Below are positions 11,298 through 19,700 of a stretch of 64,000 nt of DNA, piece by piece (the stretch's first letter is position 1; every line of letters begins with the position of its first letter). The DNA is from Oceanicoccus sagamiensis (lineage in GTDB: Bacteria > Pseudomonadota > Gammaproteobacteria > Pseudomonadales > Dasaniaceae), in NCBI RefSeq assembly GCF_002117105.1, contig NZ_CP019343.1:1054001-1118000 (forward strand). The letters are read 5' to 3'. The notes under the pieces were generated by a model. That model made no database searches, was not told where the DNA came from, and saw only the letters and a program-made list of their open reading frames with translations. Position numbers and translations under genes: made by a program.

Positions 11298-11510
11298 ATA
11301 ACGTTAAACTCAGCTCTTAAACCCGCCCCTAACTAATGCGGCTAATGGATAAAGTGGCGGATAGTACCACATATAAGCGGCAAGCCTAATCAGCGGCCAA
11401 CGCTTAAACCCACGAACATGGCAAAACAAGTCCGTAACGACGTGATTTTATGGCTTAGAGCAAAGTGGGAAGTAAAATGGGAAGAAAAGTACTAAGTGTG
11501 GCCTTGTAAT

Positions 11511-11590
11511 GATGAAGGGAAAACTTATGTTTTCCCCCATCCAGGTCTCATATTTTTTATTATTATTTTTACATTTTTTATTATTATTAA
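11511..11590 (-). ncRNA. CrcZ/CrcY-like Hfq-sequestering small RNA, copy A (proximal to pcnB)
   Basis: Starting about 12 bases after a sigma-54 -12 element, the transcript opens with two (AAU)n/A-rich runs (AAUAAUAAUAAAAAA and AAAAAUAAUAAUAAAAAA), the AANAANAA type bound by Hfq/Crc. It continues with GAGACCTGGATGGGG and a hairpin (GGGAAAAC-ATAA-GTTTTCCC, extended by GATG/CATC with one bulged U). The same order is kept in copy B, with a different but still paired hairpin. In Pseudomonas, CrcZ lies exactly between cbrB and pcnB and relieves Crc/Hfq repression. The 3' end is uncertain because no U tract follows the hairpin, so the true RNA may be longer. Confidence 0.75.
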
Positions 11591-11600
11591 TCTATTACAT

Positions 11601-11617
11601 AGCAGATATCGTGCCAA
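11601..11617 (-). promoter_or_regulatory. Sigma-54 promoter of small RNA copy A
   Basis: On the minus strand TTGGCACGATATCTGCT has the invariant GG and GC at sigma-54 -24/-12 spacing. Predicted transcription start is about 11590. A conserved CAATGACTTATA string lies just upstream of both copies. Confidence 0.85.
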
Positions 11618-11710
11618 AAAATAATATCTCTACAGAACAATGACTTATAGATATATCTTTTAAGCTGAAATGTGAAAAATGACACAAACGTTACAGATCA
11701 TCACGGTAAC

Positions 11711-11737
11711 TGTTACAACTCCACCCCATGAGTAACA
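11711..11737. promoter_or_regulatory. Probable CbrB enhancer site, copy A
   Basis: The inverted repeat TGTTAC-N15-GTAACA is centred about 108 bases upstream of the -24 element. From memory the Pseudomonas CbrB site is TGTTAC-N14-GTAACA at a similar distance; the spacer here is one base longer. Copy B has the same motif at the same distance. Confidence 0.7.
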
Positions 11738-11913
11738 ATTAATTGACTGATTTTCTGCCTTTAAAACCTGCAGCTATCAAATCTTTTTTTATGTGAATAT
11801 TTCGCAATATAGATAAAGCACGAAAATTGATAACACGCATTACATATAAGCGAGGTTTAATCAGGATATAGGGGTAAAACGCTGGGGATAATTCTTAAAG
11901 GGGGAGGTAAATT

Positions 11914-12000
11914 GATGAGGGAAGATAACTCTTCCCCATCCAGGTCTCTTTGTTTTTATTATTATGATAAATATTATTTTTATATATTATTTTTATTATG
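11914..12000 (-). ncRNA. CrcZ/CrcY-like small RNA, copy B (proximal to cbrB)
   Basis: The architecture matches copy A. From a predicted start at 12000 come A-rich runs (AUAAUAAAAAUAAUAU, AAAAAUAAUAUU, AUAAUAAUAAAAACAA), then GAGACCTGGATGGGG, then the hairpin GGGAAGA-GTTA-TCTTCCC extended by GATG/CATC with a bulged U. Compared with copy A, the stem bases differ but stay paired, which supports a real RNA structure. By position it is the CrcZ counterpart; tandem duplication with copy A gives two RNAs, as P. putida has CrcZ and CrcY at separate loci. The 3' end is not defined. Confidence 0.78.
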
Positions 12001-12010
12001 GTTAGTACAT

Positions 12011-12027
12011 AGCATTCGCCGTGCCAA
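12011..12027 (-). promoter_or_regulatory. Sigma-54 promoter of small RNA copy B
   Basis: On the minus strand TTGGCACGGCGAATGCT matches the -24/-12 consensus (TGGCACG ... TGCT). Predicted start is about 12000. Confidence 0.85.
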
Positions 12028-12120
12028 CTTTTTATATCCTTTAAAATCAATGACTTATACTTTCTAAATTGATCAATAAGGCTTTCTAGTCAAGCAAACG
12101 TTACCAATCAACTCGGGGTT

Positions 12121-12147
12121 TGTTACGAATACTCATTACAAGTAACG
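12121..12147. promoter_or_regulatory. Probable CbrB enhancer site, copy B
   Basis: TGTTAC-N15-GTAACG is centred about 109 bases upstream of the -24 element, the same geometry as copy A. Confidence 0.7.
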
Positions 12148-12210
12148 GTAAACACCGACTAAGCGGGCTGCTTATAGCGCTTTTTAATTAAAAATCGATG
12201 GCCTAGTTTC

Positions 12211-12241
12211 AAAAAAATAGATAATGACGGAAAACCGTCAT
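12211..12241 (-). terminator. Intrinsic terminator of cbrB
   Basis: The stem ATGACGG / CCGTCAT has a four-base loop. It is followed on the minus strand by a T-rich run ending in seven T, about 80 bases after the cbrB stop. It separates cbrB from the small RNA units. Confidence 0.75.
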
Positions 12242-12322
12242 TTTTGTGACTTTCTCACAATATTCTGGGGGAATATAAACAGGGGCGGGAATAGCAGCTG
12301 CGATTCCCTTGTTACGTGATAC

Positions 12323-13738
12323 TTAAGAGGCGGACTTGGCACCCTTTTTACGAGGGATGCCCAAACGCTGCCGGCGCTCCCACAGGCATTTACGGCTCAC
12401 ACCGAGCTTGCGCGCCAGCTCGGTTTCGCTCATGGAGTCTTGATGCTCCAGTACAAAGCGCTGGAAATAGTCTTCCAGTGACAGATCATCCTGAGCCTCC
12501 TCGCCCATTAACTCGGCGGGGGCATCCGTAACCGGCGCTACAATAGGCCGCTTGCTGCGAATCTGGGTAACATTGACCAGCTCCAGGTCGATATTGAGCA
12601 GATCGTTATCGATACTCTCGCCGTCATTTAAAATAACCGCCCGCTCAATCACATTTTCCAGTTCACGGACATTACCGGGCCAGGTATAAGTGGTAATCGC
12701 CTGAATAGCCTTGGGGGAAAAGGTGGCTACCGGTTTATTAAGCTCGATACAGCGGCGCTCTAAAATACTCTCGGCCAATTCCAGAATATCCTTACCCCGG
12801 TCACGCAACGGCGGCAGCACTAACTGCATGACATTAATGCGGTAGTACAAGTCAGGGCGGAACTGGTTTTCATGGGCCAGAGTTTTCAGGTCTCTGTGGG
12901 TTGCACAGATTAAGCGCACATCGACCTTGCGGGATTCAACGGCACCAATGCGGCGAATTTCATCTTCCTGGATAAAGCGTAACAATCGAGCCTGTGCTTC
13001 CAGCGGTAATTCGCCAATTTCATCGAGAAACAAGGTGCCACCATCTGCCGCTTCAATTAAGCCCATACGGTTATTATTAGCGCCGGTAAAGGCACCCTTC
13101 TCATAACCAAATAACTCAGATTCGATCAAGGTCTCAGGGATAGCGGCACAGTTAACACTGATAAAAGGCTGTTCGGTGCGATGACTGTAGGCGTGGATAG
13201 CCTTGGCGACCAACTCTTTACCGGTACCGGTTTCACCATGAACCAGCACCGTAGCCTCGGTCGGCGCCACTTTGTTGATATGTTCGTAGAGCTTAATCAT
13301 CGGCTGGCAGTTACCAATCATGCCGCCCAAATGAGAATGGCCGCGCTTGGCCGTCGAAGTGCGTTGTTCTTCAGGGGTACTTTGTGGCGAGTGGTTGGCG
13401 ATAATAGCCGCCACTGCATCTAACATTTCATCGTGATCGAAGGGCTTGGCAATATAATCCACGGCGCCACTTTTCATCGAGTCCACCGCCGAACGCAGGC
13501 TGGCGTAGCTGGTCATTACCAATACCGGCACATCACCCGCCGGTTTAATCAAATCGGTGCCGGGGGCTCCCGGTAAACGCAAATCACTGATAATCAGGTC
13601 AAAACTGCTAAGGTCAAAATTATCCAGAGCCTCATTCACCGCCCCGGCTTCACTCACCTGATACTCATGGCGTTCTAAGAGTTTACGCAACGCGCTACGG
13701 ATGACCGTTTCGTCTTCAACAATTAGAATCTTTTCCAT
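12323..13738 (-). CDS. cbrB: Sigma-54-dependent response regulator CbrB
   Basis: This NtrC-family activator controls carbon and nitrogen source use. The receiver domain (ILIVEDE, phospho-acceptor in LIISDLRLPGAPGTDLI, Lys in IAKPFDHDEML) covers residues 1-120. The AAA+ domain has Walker A GETGTGKE, GAFTGA for sigma-54 contact, and Walker B GGTLFLDEIGE. A Fis-type HTH (ETELARKLGVSRKCLWERRQRLGIPRKK) ends the protein. The ATG at 13738 is preferred over an upstream TTG. The target promoters are probably the two small RNAs directly downstream. Confidence 0.95.
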   Translation of the reverse strand: MEKILIVEDETVIRSALRKLLERHEYQVSEAGAVNEALDNFDLSSFDLIISDLRLPGAPGTDLIKPAGDVPVLVMTSYASLRSAVDSMKSGAVDYIAKPFDHDEMLDAVAAIIANHSPQSTPEEQRTSTAKRGHSHLGGMIGNCQPMIKLYEHINKVAPTEATVLVHGETGTGKELVAKAIHAYSHRTEQPFISVNCAAIPETLIESELFGYEKGAFTGANNNRMGLIEAADGGTLFLDEIGELPLEAQARLLRFIQEDEIRRIGAVESRKVDVRLICATHRDLKTLAHENQFRPDLYYRINVMQLVLPPLRDRGKDILELAESILERRCIELNKPVATFSPKAIQAITTYTWPGNVRELENVIERAVILNDGESIDNDLLNIDLELVNVTQIRSKRPIVAPVTDAPAELMGEEAQDDLSLEDYFQRFVLEHQDSMSETELARKLGVSRKCLWERRQRLGIPRKKGAKSAS

Positions 13739-13905
13739 CGACAATACCTTCGAATATTTCTTTTGATTTCAGTAACTTAAACTTAAATCGTGAAATTGGG
13801 CGCAATGACCGCCGGTGCCACGGTGTGTAGCTTGGTAACATACCCCGTCTACCCGCATTTTTCCAGTGACAGAGTAACAAAAAATGCCTGAGTGAGGCTG
13901 TTAGG

Positions 13906-16866
13906 CTAGCCCTGCTGGTGGTGATAAAGGCGCAGGGTAAAGCGTGTACCACCGCGAACCGGGTCAGCCGGGCTTTCTACACTGATATTGCCATTCAGGT
14001 CATCGACAATACTGTATACCAGTGACAAGCCCAGGCCCGTGCCCTCGCCTGCTTCTTTGGTAGTAAAGAAGGGGTCAAATATCTGTTCCTGATGCTCTTT
14101 GCTAATACCGCTACCGCAGTCCGTCACATTGATATAGACCTGCTGATTGCGCAGCTCAGTATCAACCACCACCGCACTTTGCTCAGGGCTGGCATCCCGG
14201 GCATTACTTAACAAGTTAACAAAGACCTGCAATAAACGCTGGGTATCACCAATAGCATAGAGTTCGTCTTCACACTGGTTTTCAAATCGCATTTGCTTGG
14301 CCTCTTTATTGAGGTGCAGTAAATGGATCGCTTCTTCAACGCAGGATTTAATATGCACTGGGCCTAATTCATGACTGGCGGACTCTGTGCCTGAATGAGC
14401 GAAGTTGACCAGAGTTTGCACAATCTTAGACACCCTTTCTGTCTGCACTAAAATTTCCCGGCCGGTCTCAAGGCTTTCCGGGTTATCGGTGTCATAGCGC
14501 AGGTTCTGCGCCAGACAAGCGATACCGGTTACCGGATTGCCAATCTCGTGGGCAACACCGGCAGCCAAACGGCCAATCGATGCCAGCCGCTCACTGTGCA
14601 TCAACTCATCCTCCAGCATTTGCACATCGGTAGTATCTTCTAACACGATAACGCGGCCATCGGCTTGCTCGCCCTCTGCATCAACCAGAGTTTTATGCAG
14701 GTTAAACCAATAGCTGCTACCACTGTCTTCGTAATGCTGCTTATATAAATGCGCCTGGGGCATATGCACAAAGTCAGCGAGCAACTCACCCCAGGGTTTT
14801 GGCAGACTGCGCAAGCTGGAACCGATCACATCAAAGGTGCTAATGCCGGTGAAATTCGCAATCGCGTTATTCCACATTAAAATTTCACCATCCTGACCGA
14901 GGGAACACACCCCTACCGGTAAATCCTGCAAGGTCTGTCGGTGATAGCGCCGCAGATTATCCAAATCAGCCGCCAGGCCGGTAAGGTGCACTTTGTAGTT
15001 TTCTAACTGTCCTTCAATTAAATTAATATCTTCGCCGCTGCCAGCACTGCTGCCGCTTTCATAGGGCAATAGTTGATTGACCATATCGTGGGCCACCGAG
15101 GGGCCTAACAGACCTGATAAGTTAGCCTCGACGCGATAACGTAAACGCCGCAACGCAAAAGGCCGGCTCTCACTATCAGACATCTGCATATCATACAGAG
15201 CACGATCCACTTCACGCTGCGCGGTACGTTGACCCAGAGCTGTCGCCAACTGGTCTTTCATTTGCTCCGGGCTTTGCACACTTAATAGACGTCGCGTTGG
15301 GCGATTGAGATCATCCGTCGCGCAAACTTCTGCAGCATTTTTTTCCTCTTCTGAGGTGGAGGTAATCACGGACACCACCCCAAACACCAACATATTCATT
15401 CCCAGCGAAACAATGGTGACCGCAGACCACAGGTCATCATAGACCAAACTAAAATACAGTTTGCCAATAAAAGTGGGATCAAAGCTGGTAATAATCGGTA
15501 GCAATAAGGTGACAAACCAAATCGCAAAGCCGGTAATTAAACCCGCGATAAAGCCTTTGCGGTTAGCTCCTTGCCAATATAAAGCCGCCAATACCCCCGG
15601 GAAAAATTGCAAGGTACCAATAAAGGCAGCCAGGCCAAGACTCGACAGCGCTTCACGGCCGGCAATAAACCGATAAAAGGCATAACCGGTCAAAATAATA
15701 CAGACAATCAATATACGGCGAATCCACAATAACCAACGGTAAATATCGCGGTCAGTGCTGGGGCGGTAAACCGGCAGAATTAAATGCTTTAGACACATGG
15801 AGGCCAGCGCCAGGGTCGTGACGATAACGGCGCCACTAGCCGCCGATAAACCACCGAGATAAACCAGTATTGCCAGAGCGGATGACTCTAACTCAATGCC
15901 AATGGCCAGTGTAAAGTATTCTGGCGGTATCACGGTTTCTAATTTAAAACCGGCCCATAAAATCGGCAGTACTGGCAGGCTCATTAACATTAAAAATAAT
16001 GGCACCCCCCAACTGGCGGTGAGCATCGCTTTGACATTGGGGTTCTCTGCAAAAATCATATGAAACAAATGGGGCATAGCCACCGCGGCAGAAAAGAAAA
16101 TCAACAACAATGCACGGGAGGAATCCTCACGCATAGGAAAATTTAACAGGGATACGATTTGCGGGTTGGCAGTCAGCCACTGGTCCATACCATCAAAGCC
16201 ACCAAACACTTGATAAACGGCGGCAAGCCCAACCACCAACATAGCAATCAGCTTAATCACGGACTCAAAGGCGATAGCGGCGACCAGACCATTGTGACGC
16301 TCATGGGCGGTTAAATGCTTGGAACCAAATGAAATGGTAAACAGACAGATCGCCAAACAAAAAATAAACGCCAACTCATTATGCCGAGTCTCCTTGGTAA
16401 ACAGAGCATCATCACCGGCGCTTATGGTGGTCAAAATATGCAGGCTATCCGCTACGGCTTGAATTTGTAAGGCCAATAAAGGCCACACCGCAAACACCAT
16501 AAAGAGTGTCATTAATGAACCGGCCCATTGAGTACGGTAGCGGAAGGTCAGTACATCAGCCAGGGAGCTGTGCAGGTAAGTTCTGGCGATGCGCAACAGC
16601 GGTAATAATAAGAGCGGCGCAAAAATAAACGTACCGGCTACTCCTAAATAGTAGGAAAGAAAACCGTAGCCATATTCATGGGCCAGGCCGACGACACCAT
16701 AGATGGACCAGGCACTGGCAAACACGCCCAGTGATAACACATAGGTTAGGGGGTGACGAATTAACTGCTCAGGTATCCAGCCACGGTCCGCAATATGGGC
16801 TATCCCAAATAGCAGCAGTAAGTATCCAATACCAATAATAAATAACTGGGATAACTCAAAGCTCAT
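13906..16866 (-). CDS. cbrA: Transporter-fused sensor histidine kinase CbrA
   Basis: CbrA joins an SLC5 (sodium/solute symporter)-like membrane domain of a dozen or so helices (roughly residues 1-500) to a linker, a PAS domain (LPVGVCSLGQDGEILMWNNA), a HisKA domain (GVAHEIGNPVTGIACL with the phospho-acceptor His), and an HATPase (N box FVNLLSNARDAS, DCGSGI, GEGTGLGLSLVYS). I start it at the internal ATG giving MSFELSQLF (986 aa), because it fits the family N-terminus and overlaps cbrX by 11 bases, suggesting translational coupling. It phosphorylates CbrB. Confidence 0.94.
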   Translation of the reverse strand: MSFELSQLFIIGIGYLLLLFGIAHIADRGWIPEQLIRHPLTYVLSLGVFASAWSIYGVVGLAHEYGYGFLSYYLGVAGTFIFAPLLLLPLLRIARTYLHSSLADVLTFRYRTQWAGSLMTLFMVFAVWPLLALQIQAVADSLHILTTISAGDDALFTKETRHNELAFIFCLAICLFTISFGSKHLTAHERHNGLVAAIAFESVIKLIAMLVVGLAAVYQVFGGFDGMDQWLTANPQIVSLLNFPMREDSSRALLLIFFSAAVAMPHLFHMIFAENPNVKAMLTASWGVPLFLMLMSLPVLPILWAGFKLETVIPPEYFTLAIGIELESSALAILVYLGGLSAASGAVIVTTLALASMCLKHLILPVYRPSTDRDIYRWLLWIRRILIVCIILTGYAFYRFIAGREALSSLGLAAFIGTLQFFPGVLAALYWQGANRKGFIAGLITGFAIWFVTLLLPIITSFDPTFIGKLYFSLVYDDLWSAVTIVSLGMNMLVFGVVSVITSTSEEEKNAAEVCATDDLNRPTRRLLSVQSPEQMKDQLATALGQRTAQREVDRALYDMQMSDSESRPFALRRLRYRVEANLSGLLGPSVAHDMVNQLLPYESGSSAGSGEDINLIEGQLENYKVHLTGLAADLDNLRRYHRQTLQDLPVGVCSLGQDGEILMWNNAIANFTGISTFDVIGSSLRSLPKPWGELLADFVHMPQAHLYKQHYEDSGSSYWFNLHKTLVDAEGEQADGRVIVLEDTTDVQMLEDELMHSERLASIGRLAAGVAHEIGNPVTGIACLAQNLRYDTDNPESLETGREILVQTERVSKIVQTLVNFAHSGTESASHELGPVHIKSCVEEAIHLLHLNKEAKQMRFENQCEDELYAIGDTQRLLQVFVNLLSNARDASPEQSAVVVDTELRNQQVYINVTDCGSGISKEHQEQIFDPFFTTKEAGEGTGLGLSLVYSIVDDLNGNISVESPADPVRGGTRFTLRLYHHQQG

Positions 16867-17068
16867 TCGAGGATTTTTCCTTTTCGCTAATGGCGTTTTG
16901 GCGGCGCTCGTAACGGCGGATACTCCACCAGACAAAAATGATCGTGATTAACCACAGTTGGTAGGGGCGATACCAGGCCGTACCCCCTTGCGTCACCCAT
17001 TCCTGAATTGACGGAGAGAACACAAAAATAACCAGCAATAAAAGTAATAGGCTTGGGCTAATATGCAT
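16856..17068 (-). CDS. cbrX: Small membrane protein upstream of cbrA (CbrX-like)
   Basis: This 70-aa protein has two hydrophobic segments (about residues 5-19 and 37-50) and a charged C-terminus (RRYERRQNAISEKEKSS). Its stop overlaps the cbrA start by 11 bases. A small gene in this place is known in Pseudomonas as cbrX/PA4724.1 and is thought to be translationally coupled to cbrA. Assignment rests on position, size and topology; the molecular role is not known to me. Confidence 0.8.
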   Translation of the reverse strand: MHISPSLLLLLLVIFVFSPSIQEWVTQGGTAWYRPYQLWLITIIFVWWSIRRYERRQNAISEKEKSSNEL

Positions 17069-17402
17069 GATGGTTTAACTCTACGGGTTTAAGGTTATCT
17101 GTGGGTCGTAGTGCGGGCAGATAATGAGATAGTACGCAAGGGGCTGGGAAGTTGCAAAAAGATTGTCACCATCATGCAGGTACGTCATTCCCGCGCAGGC
17201 GCGTGGCTGCCCGGAACACACGTCTACAATAAGGCCAGGCGTATTGTAGCTTCAGCGTTTTAAGCCTAACTGACGGCCGGACATTGCAGGGGGGTTATAA
17301 TCCACCAAGCACAGCCAAGTGGCGGCATAATCGGTGGATTATAATCCACCCTACGGCATAGCCTAATCAGCAAACTATATACGCCGAGAGGAAGTGATGT
17401 GT
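17069..17402. other. Spacer between cbrX and gluQ with interspersed repeats
   Basis: No gene is visible. It holds a CATTCCCGCGC-type repeat (about 17187-17215) and, at 17291-17354, a composite of the palindromic repeat also seen at 3975 and 25238: a degenerate half, then GGTGGATTATAATCCACC at 17333-17350 followed by CTAC. The cbrX promoter should be at the right-hand... left-facing end of cbrX, within dksA-side sequence, but I cannot assign it. Confidence 0.5.
17291..17354. repeat. Dispersed palindromic repeat, degenerate pair
   Basis: GGGGTTATAATCCACC (17291-17306) and the perfect palindrome GGTGGATTATAATCCACC (17333-17350) face each other, with flanking CTAC. This is the same family as 3975-4044. 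Confidence 0.75.
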
Positions 17403-18293
17403 CTATAGAGCAATTGTGGATTGCGGAAGGCCCGCCACGCTCGGAATACGATCAACGGACCAATTCGCTAGCGCCCATGCCAGAATATCATCGACCCGCT
17501 GAGATAAATCCTCTGGCGGCAGGGGCTGATTTAAAAACATCAAAGCCAGATATATATTCTTAGCGGCTTTATGACTATCCAGTGGGGCCGCAAAGGTTTG
17601 CTTACTTAACTTATCGCCCTGCTCATTGGTGATCACAGGAATATGGGTATAACCGGGCGTGGTATAAGCCATCACTTGCTGCAAATAGATTTGCCGGGGT
17701 GTTGAGTCCAGCAAATCTGAGCCACGCACCACATGGCTGATAGCCTGATAGGCATCATCAACCACCACCGCCAGCTGATAGGCAAATAAACCATCCTTGC
17801 GCTGCAACACTACATCGCCCACGTCATTGTCTAATTGCTGGGAAAAGCGTCCCTGAATGGCATCATCAAAACTCACGACCCTATCGTCGACCTGTAAACG
17901 CAAGGCAAAATCCTGATCGGCAGGCGGAGTCACACAGCCTCGGCATTGGCCTTGGTAAATACCGTGACTAGCCTGAAGGTCACTGCGGGAGCAGGTGCAA
18001 TAGAACGCTTTATTGGCCAACAGCAAATCATCAATAACCTGCCGGTATGCATCATGCCGCTGGCTCTGCCAAAGCACTTCACCATCCCAGGCCAAACCGT
18101 GATCTTCGAGACTTTGTAAAATAGCGGATGCGGCACCGGGCATTTCCCTTGGCGGATCGAGGTCTTCCATCCGTAACAGCCACTGCCCCTGATTGGCCCT
18201 GGCATCCAGAAAACTGGCCAGCGCACCAATTAACGAACCTATATGCAAAAGGCCCGTCGGCGATGGGGCGAAACGACCTATATAGTCATTCAT
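17403..18293 (-). CDS. gluQ: Glutamyl-Q tRNA(Asp) synthetase
   Basis: The enzyme activates glutamate and attaches it to queuosine in tRNA(Asp). It is a 296-aa GluRS catalytic-core paralogue without an anticodon-binding domain. GRFAPSPTGLLHIGSL carries the HIGH-type motif; the zinc-site cysteines are in FYCTCSRSD and QCRGC; KLSKQ is the KMSKS equivalent. It follows dksA by 90 bases, separated by an intrinsic terminator, a conserved arrangement in gammaproteobacteria. Confidence 0.94.
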   Translation of the reverse strand: MNDYIGRFAPSPTGLLHIGSLIGALASFLDARANQGQWLLRMEDLDPPREMPGAASAILQSLEDHGLAWDGEVLWQSQRHDAYRQVIDDLLLANKAFYCTCSRSDLQASHGIYQGQCRGCVTPPADQDFALRLQVDDRVVSFDDAIQGRFSQQLDNDVGDVVLQRKDGLFAYQLAVVVDDAYQAISHVVRGSDLLDSTPRQIYLQQVMAYTTPGYTHIPVITNEQGDKLSKQTFAAPLDSHKAAKNIYLALMFLNQPLPPEDLSQRVDDILAWALANWSVDRIPSVAGLPQSTIAL

Positions 18294-18325
18294 AACGTGC
18301 TCGGTCGGAAGGAATTATCGGCCAT

Positions 18326-18363
18326 AAAAAAGAACGGGAGAGCCCAGCCATGGACTCTCCCGT
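18326..18363 (-). terminator. Intrinsic terminator after dksA
   Basis: The stem ACGGGAGAG / CTCTCCCGT is followed on the minus strand by TCTTTTTT. It lies between dksA and gluQ, so expression of gluQ after dksA is probably attenuated. Confidence 0.85.
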
Positions 18364-18383
18364 ATTTTTTTGCGCAGCGAGTA

Positions 18384-18824
18384 TTAACCCAACTGCTGTT
18401 TTTCTTTGATCTCGTCCAATGTTTTACAATCAATACACTGGGTCGCCGTGGGGCGAGCTTCAAGACGCTGAATACCAATCTCAACACCGCAGGCTTCGCA
18501 AAAGCCGTAGTCATCAGCATCAATCAGATTAATGGTGCTGTCGATTTTCTTAATCAGCTTGCGCTCGCGATCGCGGGTGCGAAGTTCAAGGCTAAATTCT
18601 TCTTCTTGAGTTGCGCGGTCCGCTGGGTCAGGGAAGTTGGCTGCCTCATCCTTCATATGGGTTACGGTACGGTCAACTTCCTGCATCAACTCGGCCTTCC
18701 AGGATAATAAAATCTGACGGAAGTGCTCACGCTGCGCCTCATTCATATACTCCTCGTTTTTCTTGGCTTTATAAGGAGTAAAGTTTTTAAAATTACTTGC
18801 CGGAGCTGCTTTTTTCTTGGGCAT
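18384..18824 (-). CDS. dksA: RNA polymerase-binding transcription factor DksA
   Basis: DksA enters the RNA polymerase secondary channel and potentiates ppGpp. It has 146 aa. A long coiled coil carries the [11 protein letters not shown] tip with the acidic Asp residues, and the C-terminal zinc finger has CEACG and CIDC. The N-terminus ([15 protein letters not shown]) is family-like. It is the first gene of the dksA-gluQ unit. Confidence 0.96.
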   Translation of the reverse strand: MPKKKAAPASNFKNFTPYKAKKNEEYMNEAQREHFRQILLSWKAELMQEVDRTVTHMKDEAANFPDPADRATQEEEFSLELRTRDRERKLIKKIDSTINLIDADDYGFCEACGVEIGIQRLEARPTATQCIDCKTLDEIKEKQQLG

Positions 18825-19133
18825 TGCAAAGTCTCACTGTTTGCTGGCTATATTGCCAACTACTTATATTAACTGATACACACGGCATTCTATTCATCTT
18901 GGCTTATATTAATGCTGTATGTTCCTTCTCTACGGCGTCGATCTCTCGACGATTCAATCTTGCCGATCTTATCCGTGATTCCATCTGTTTGCCACTGCGA
19001 TGACCGATCCTTTCTTGATGATCTATCCACCAGCAGGAGCGCGCATTTGCAAACCCCCAAACCTACCAGATTTAGGCCGCTGACGCCATACTCAGAGATA
19101 AATTAATACGGGATAGAGGCTTGGCGAACAGGC
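18825..19133. other. Spacer upstream of dksA
   Basis: About 310 bases contain no gene that I can support. It should hold the dksA promoter. I see no clear operator. Confidence 0.4.
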
Positions 19134-19164
19134 AAAAAAAAGGCCCAGCCGGGGGAGCTGGACC
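19134..19164 (-). terminator. Intrinsic terminator of yebG
   Basis: The stem GGTCCAGC / GCTGGGCC (one wobble pair) has a six-base loop and is followed on the minus strand by eight T. It lies about 110 bases after the yebG stop. Confidence 0.8.
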
Positions 19165-19273
19165 AGGAGCACCCGTTGGGGACGGGGATTTTGCACCGAG
19201 CTTGCGCAGGAATAACACTCAACTGCGCCGGGCTATGCCAAGTTATGCCAGCATGGTAATAACCATCGCAAGC

Positions 19274-19561
19274 TTAACCAGCGGCTTTAGCCTCGGCAAT
19301 ATCAGTGACAGAGGCCGGATTAAGTATCTCAGCCAAAACTTCAGGCTTACCCTTGCAAGCCATAGCAACCTGCTCTTTATTGTTAGCCAATAACAGGCCA
19401 AAGGCCTCGGCGGCTTTCTCGTCGATACCAGCGACCTGGCTCTCCAGCAACGCAGTAAACTGCTCAGCCAGCTCTAACATTTTGTCATAAGCATCCGCTT
19501 GTTTTTTATCATCAAACATTGTGTTATCCCGGTCGCACTTCCACATTGCCACTACAGCCAT
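19274..19561 (-). CDS. yebG: YebG family SOS-induced protein
   Basis: This 95-aa protein matches E. coli YebG in layout: a MAV start, a KKQADAYDKMLELAE segment like KKEADAYDKMLDTAD, then an acidic/alanine-rich C-terminus. YebG is a LexA-controlled gene of uncertain biochemical role. A perfect LexA box lies 38 bases upstream of the ATG, which agrees with the call. It is a single-gene unit with its own terminator. Confidence 0.88.
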   Translation of the reverse strand: MAVVAMWKCDRDNTMFDDKKQADAYDKMLELAEQFTALLESQVAGIDEKAAEAFGLLLANNKEQVAMACKGKPEVLAEILNPASVTDIAEAKAAG

Positions 19562-19598
19562 GATATTTCCTCTTTCACTAAGTCTGTCTAAACATATA

Positions 19599-19614
19599 CT
19601 GTATATTAATACAG
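19599..19614. promoter_or_regulatory. LexA (SOS) box of yebG
   Basis: CTGTATATTAATACAG fits the CTG-N10-CAG consensus with an A+T-only centre, one or two bases from the ideal gammaproteobacterial site. It lies in the yebG promoter region. Confidence 0.92.
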
Positions 19615-19677
19615 TATCAATTTATTGCAAGCGCTTATTGAGGCAACGTGAGGGACGTAAATAGTAAGAGGGGCTTT

Positions 19678-19695
19678 AAGGCCTGATCAGGCCTT
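19678..19695. terminator. Palindrome after the LLM oxidoreductase gene
   Basis: AAGGCCTGATCAGGCCTT is a perfect 18-base palindrome directly after the stop codon of the minus-strand gene. Only a weak T-rich tail follows, so termination is tentative. Confidence 0.45.
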
Positions 19696-19700
19696 AATCA

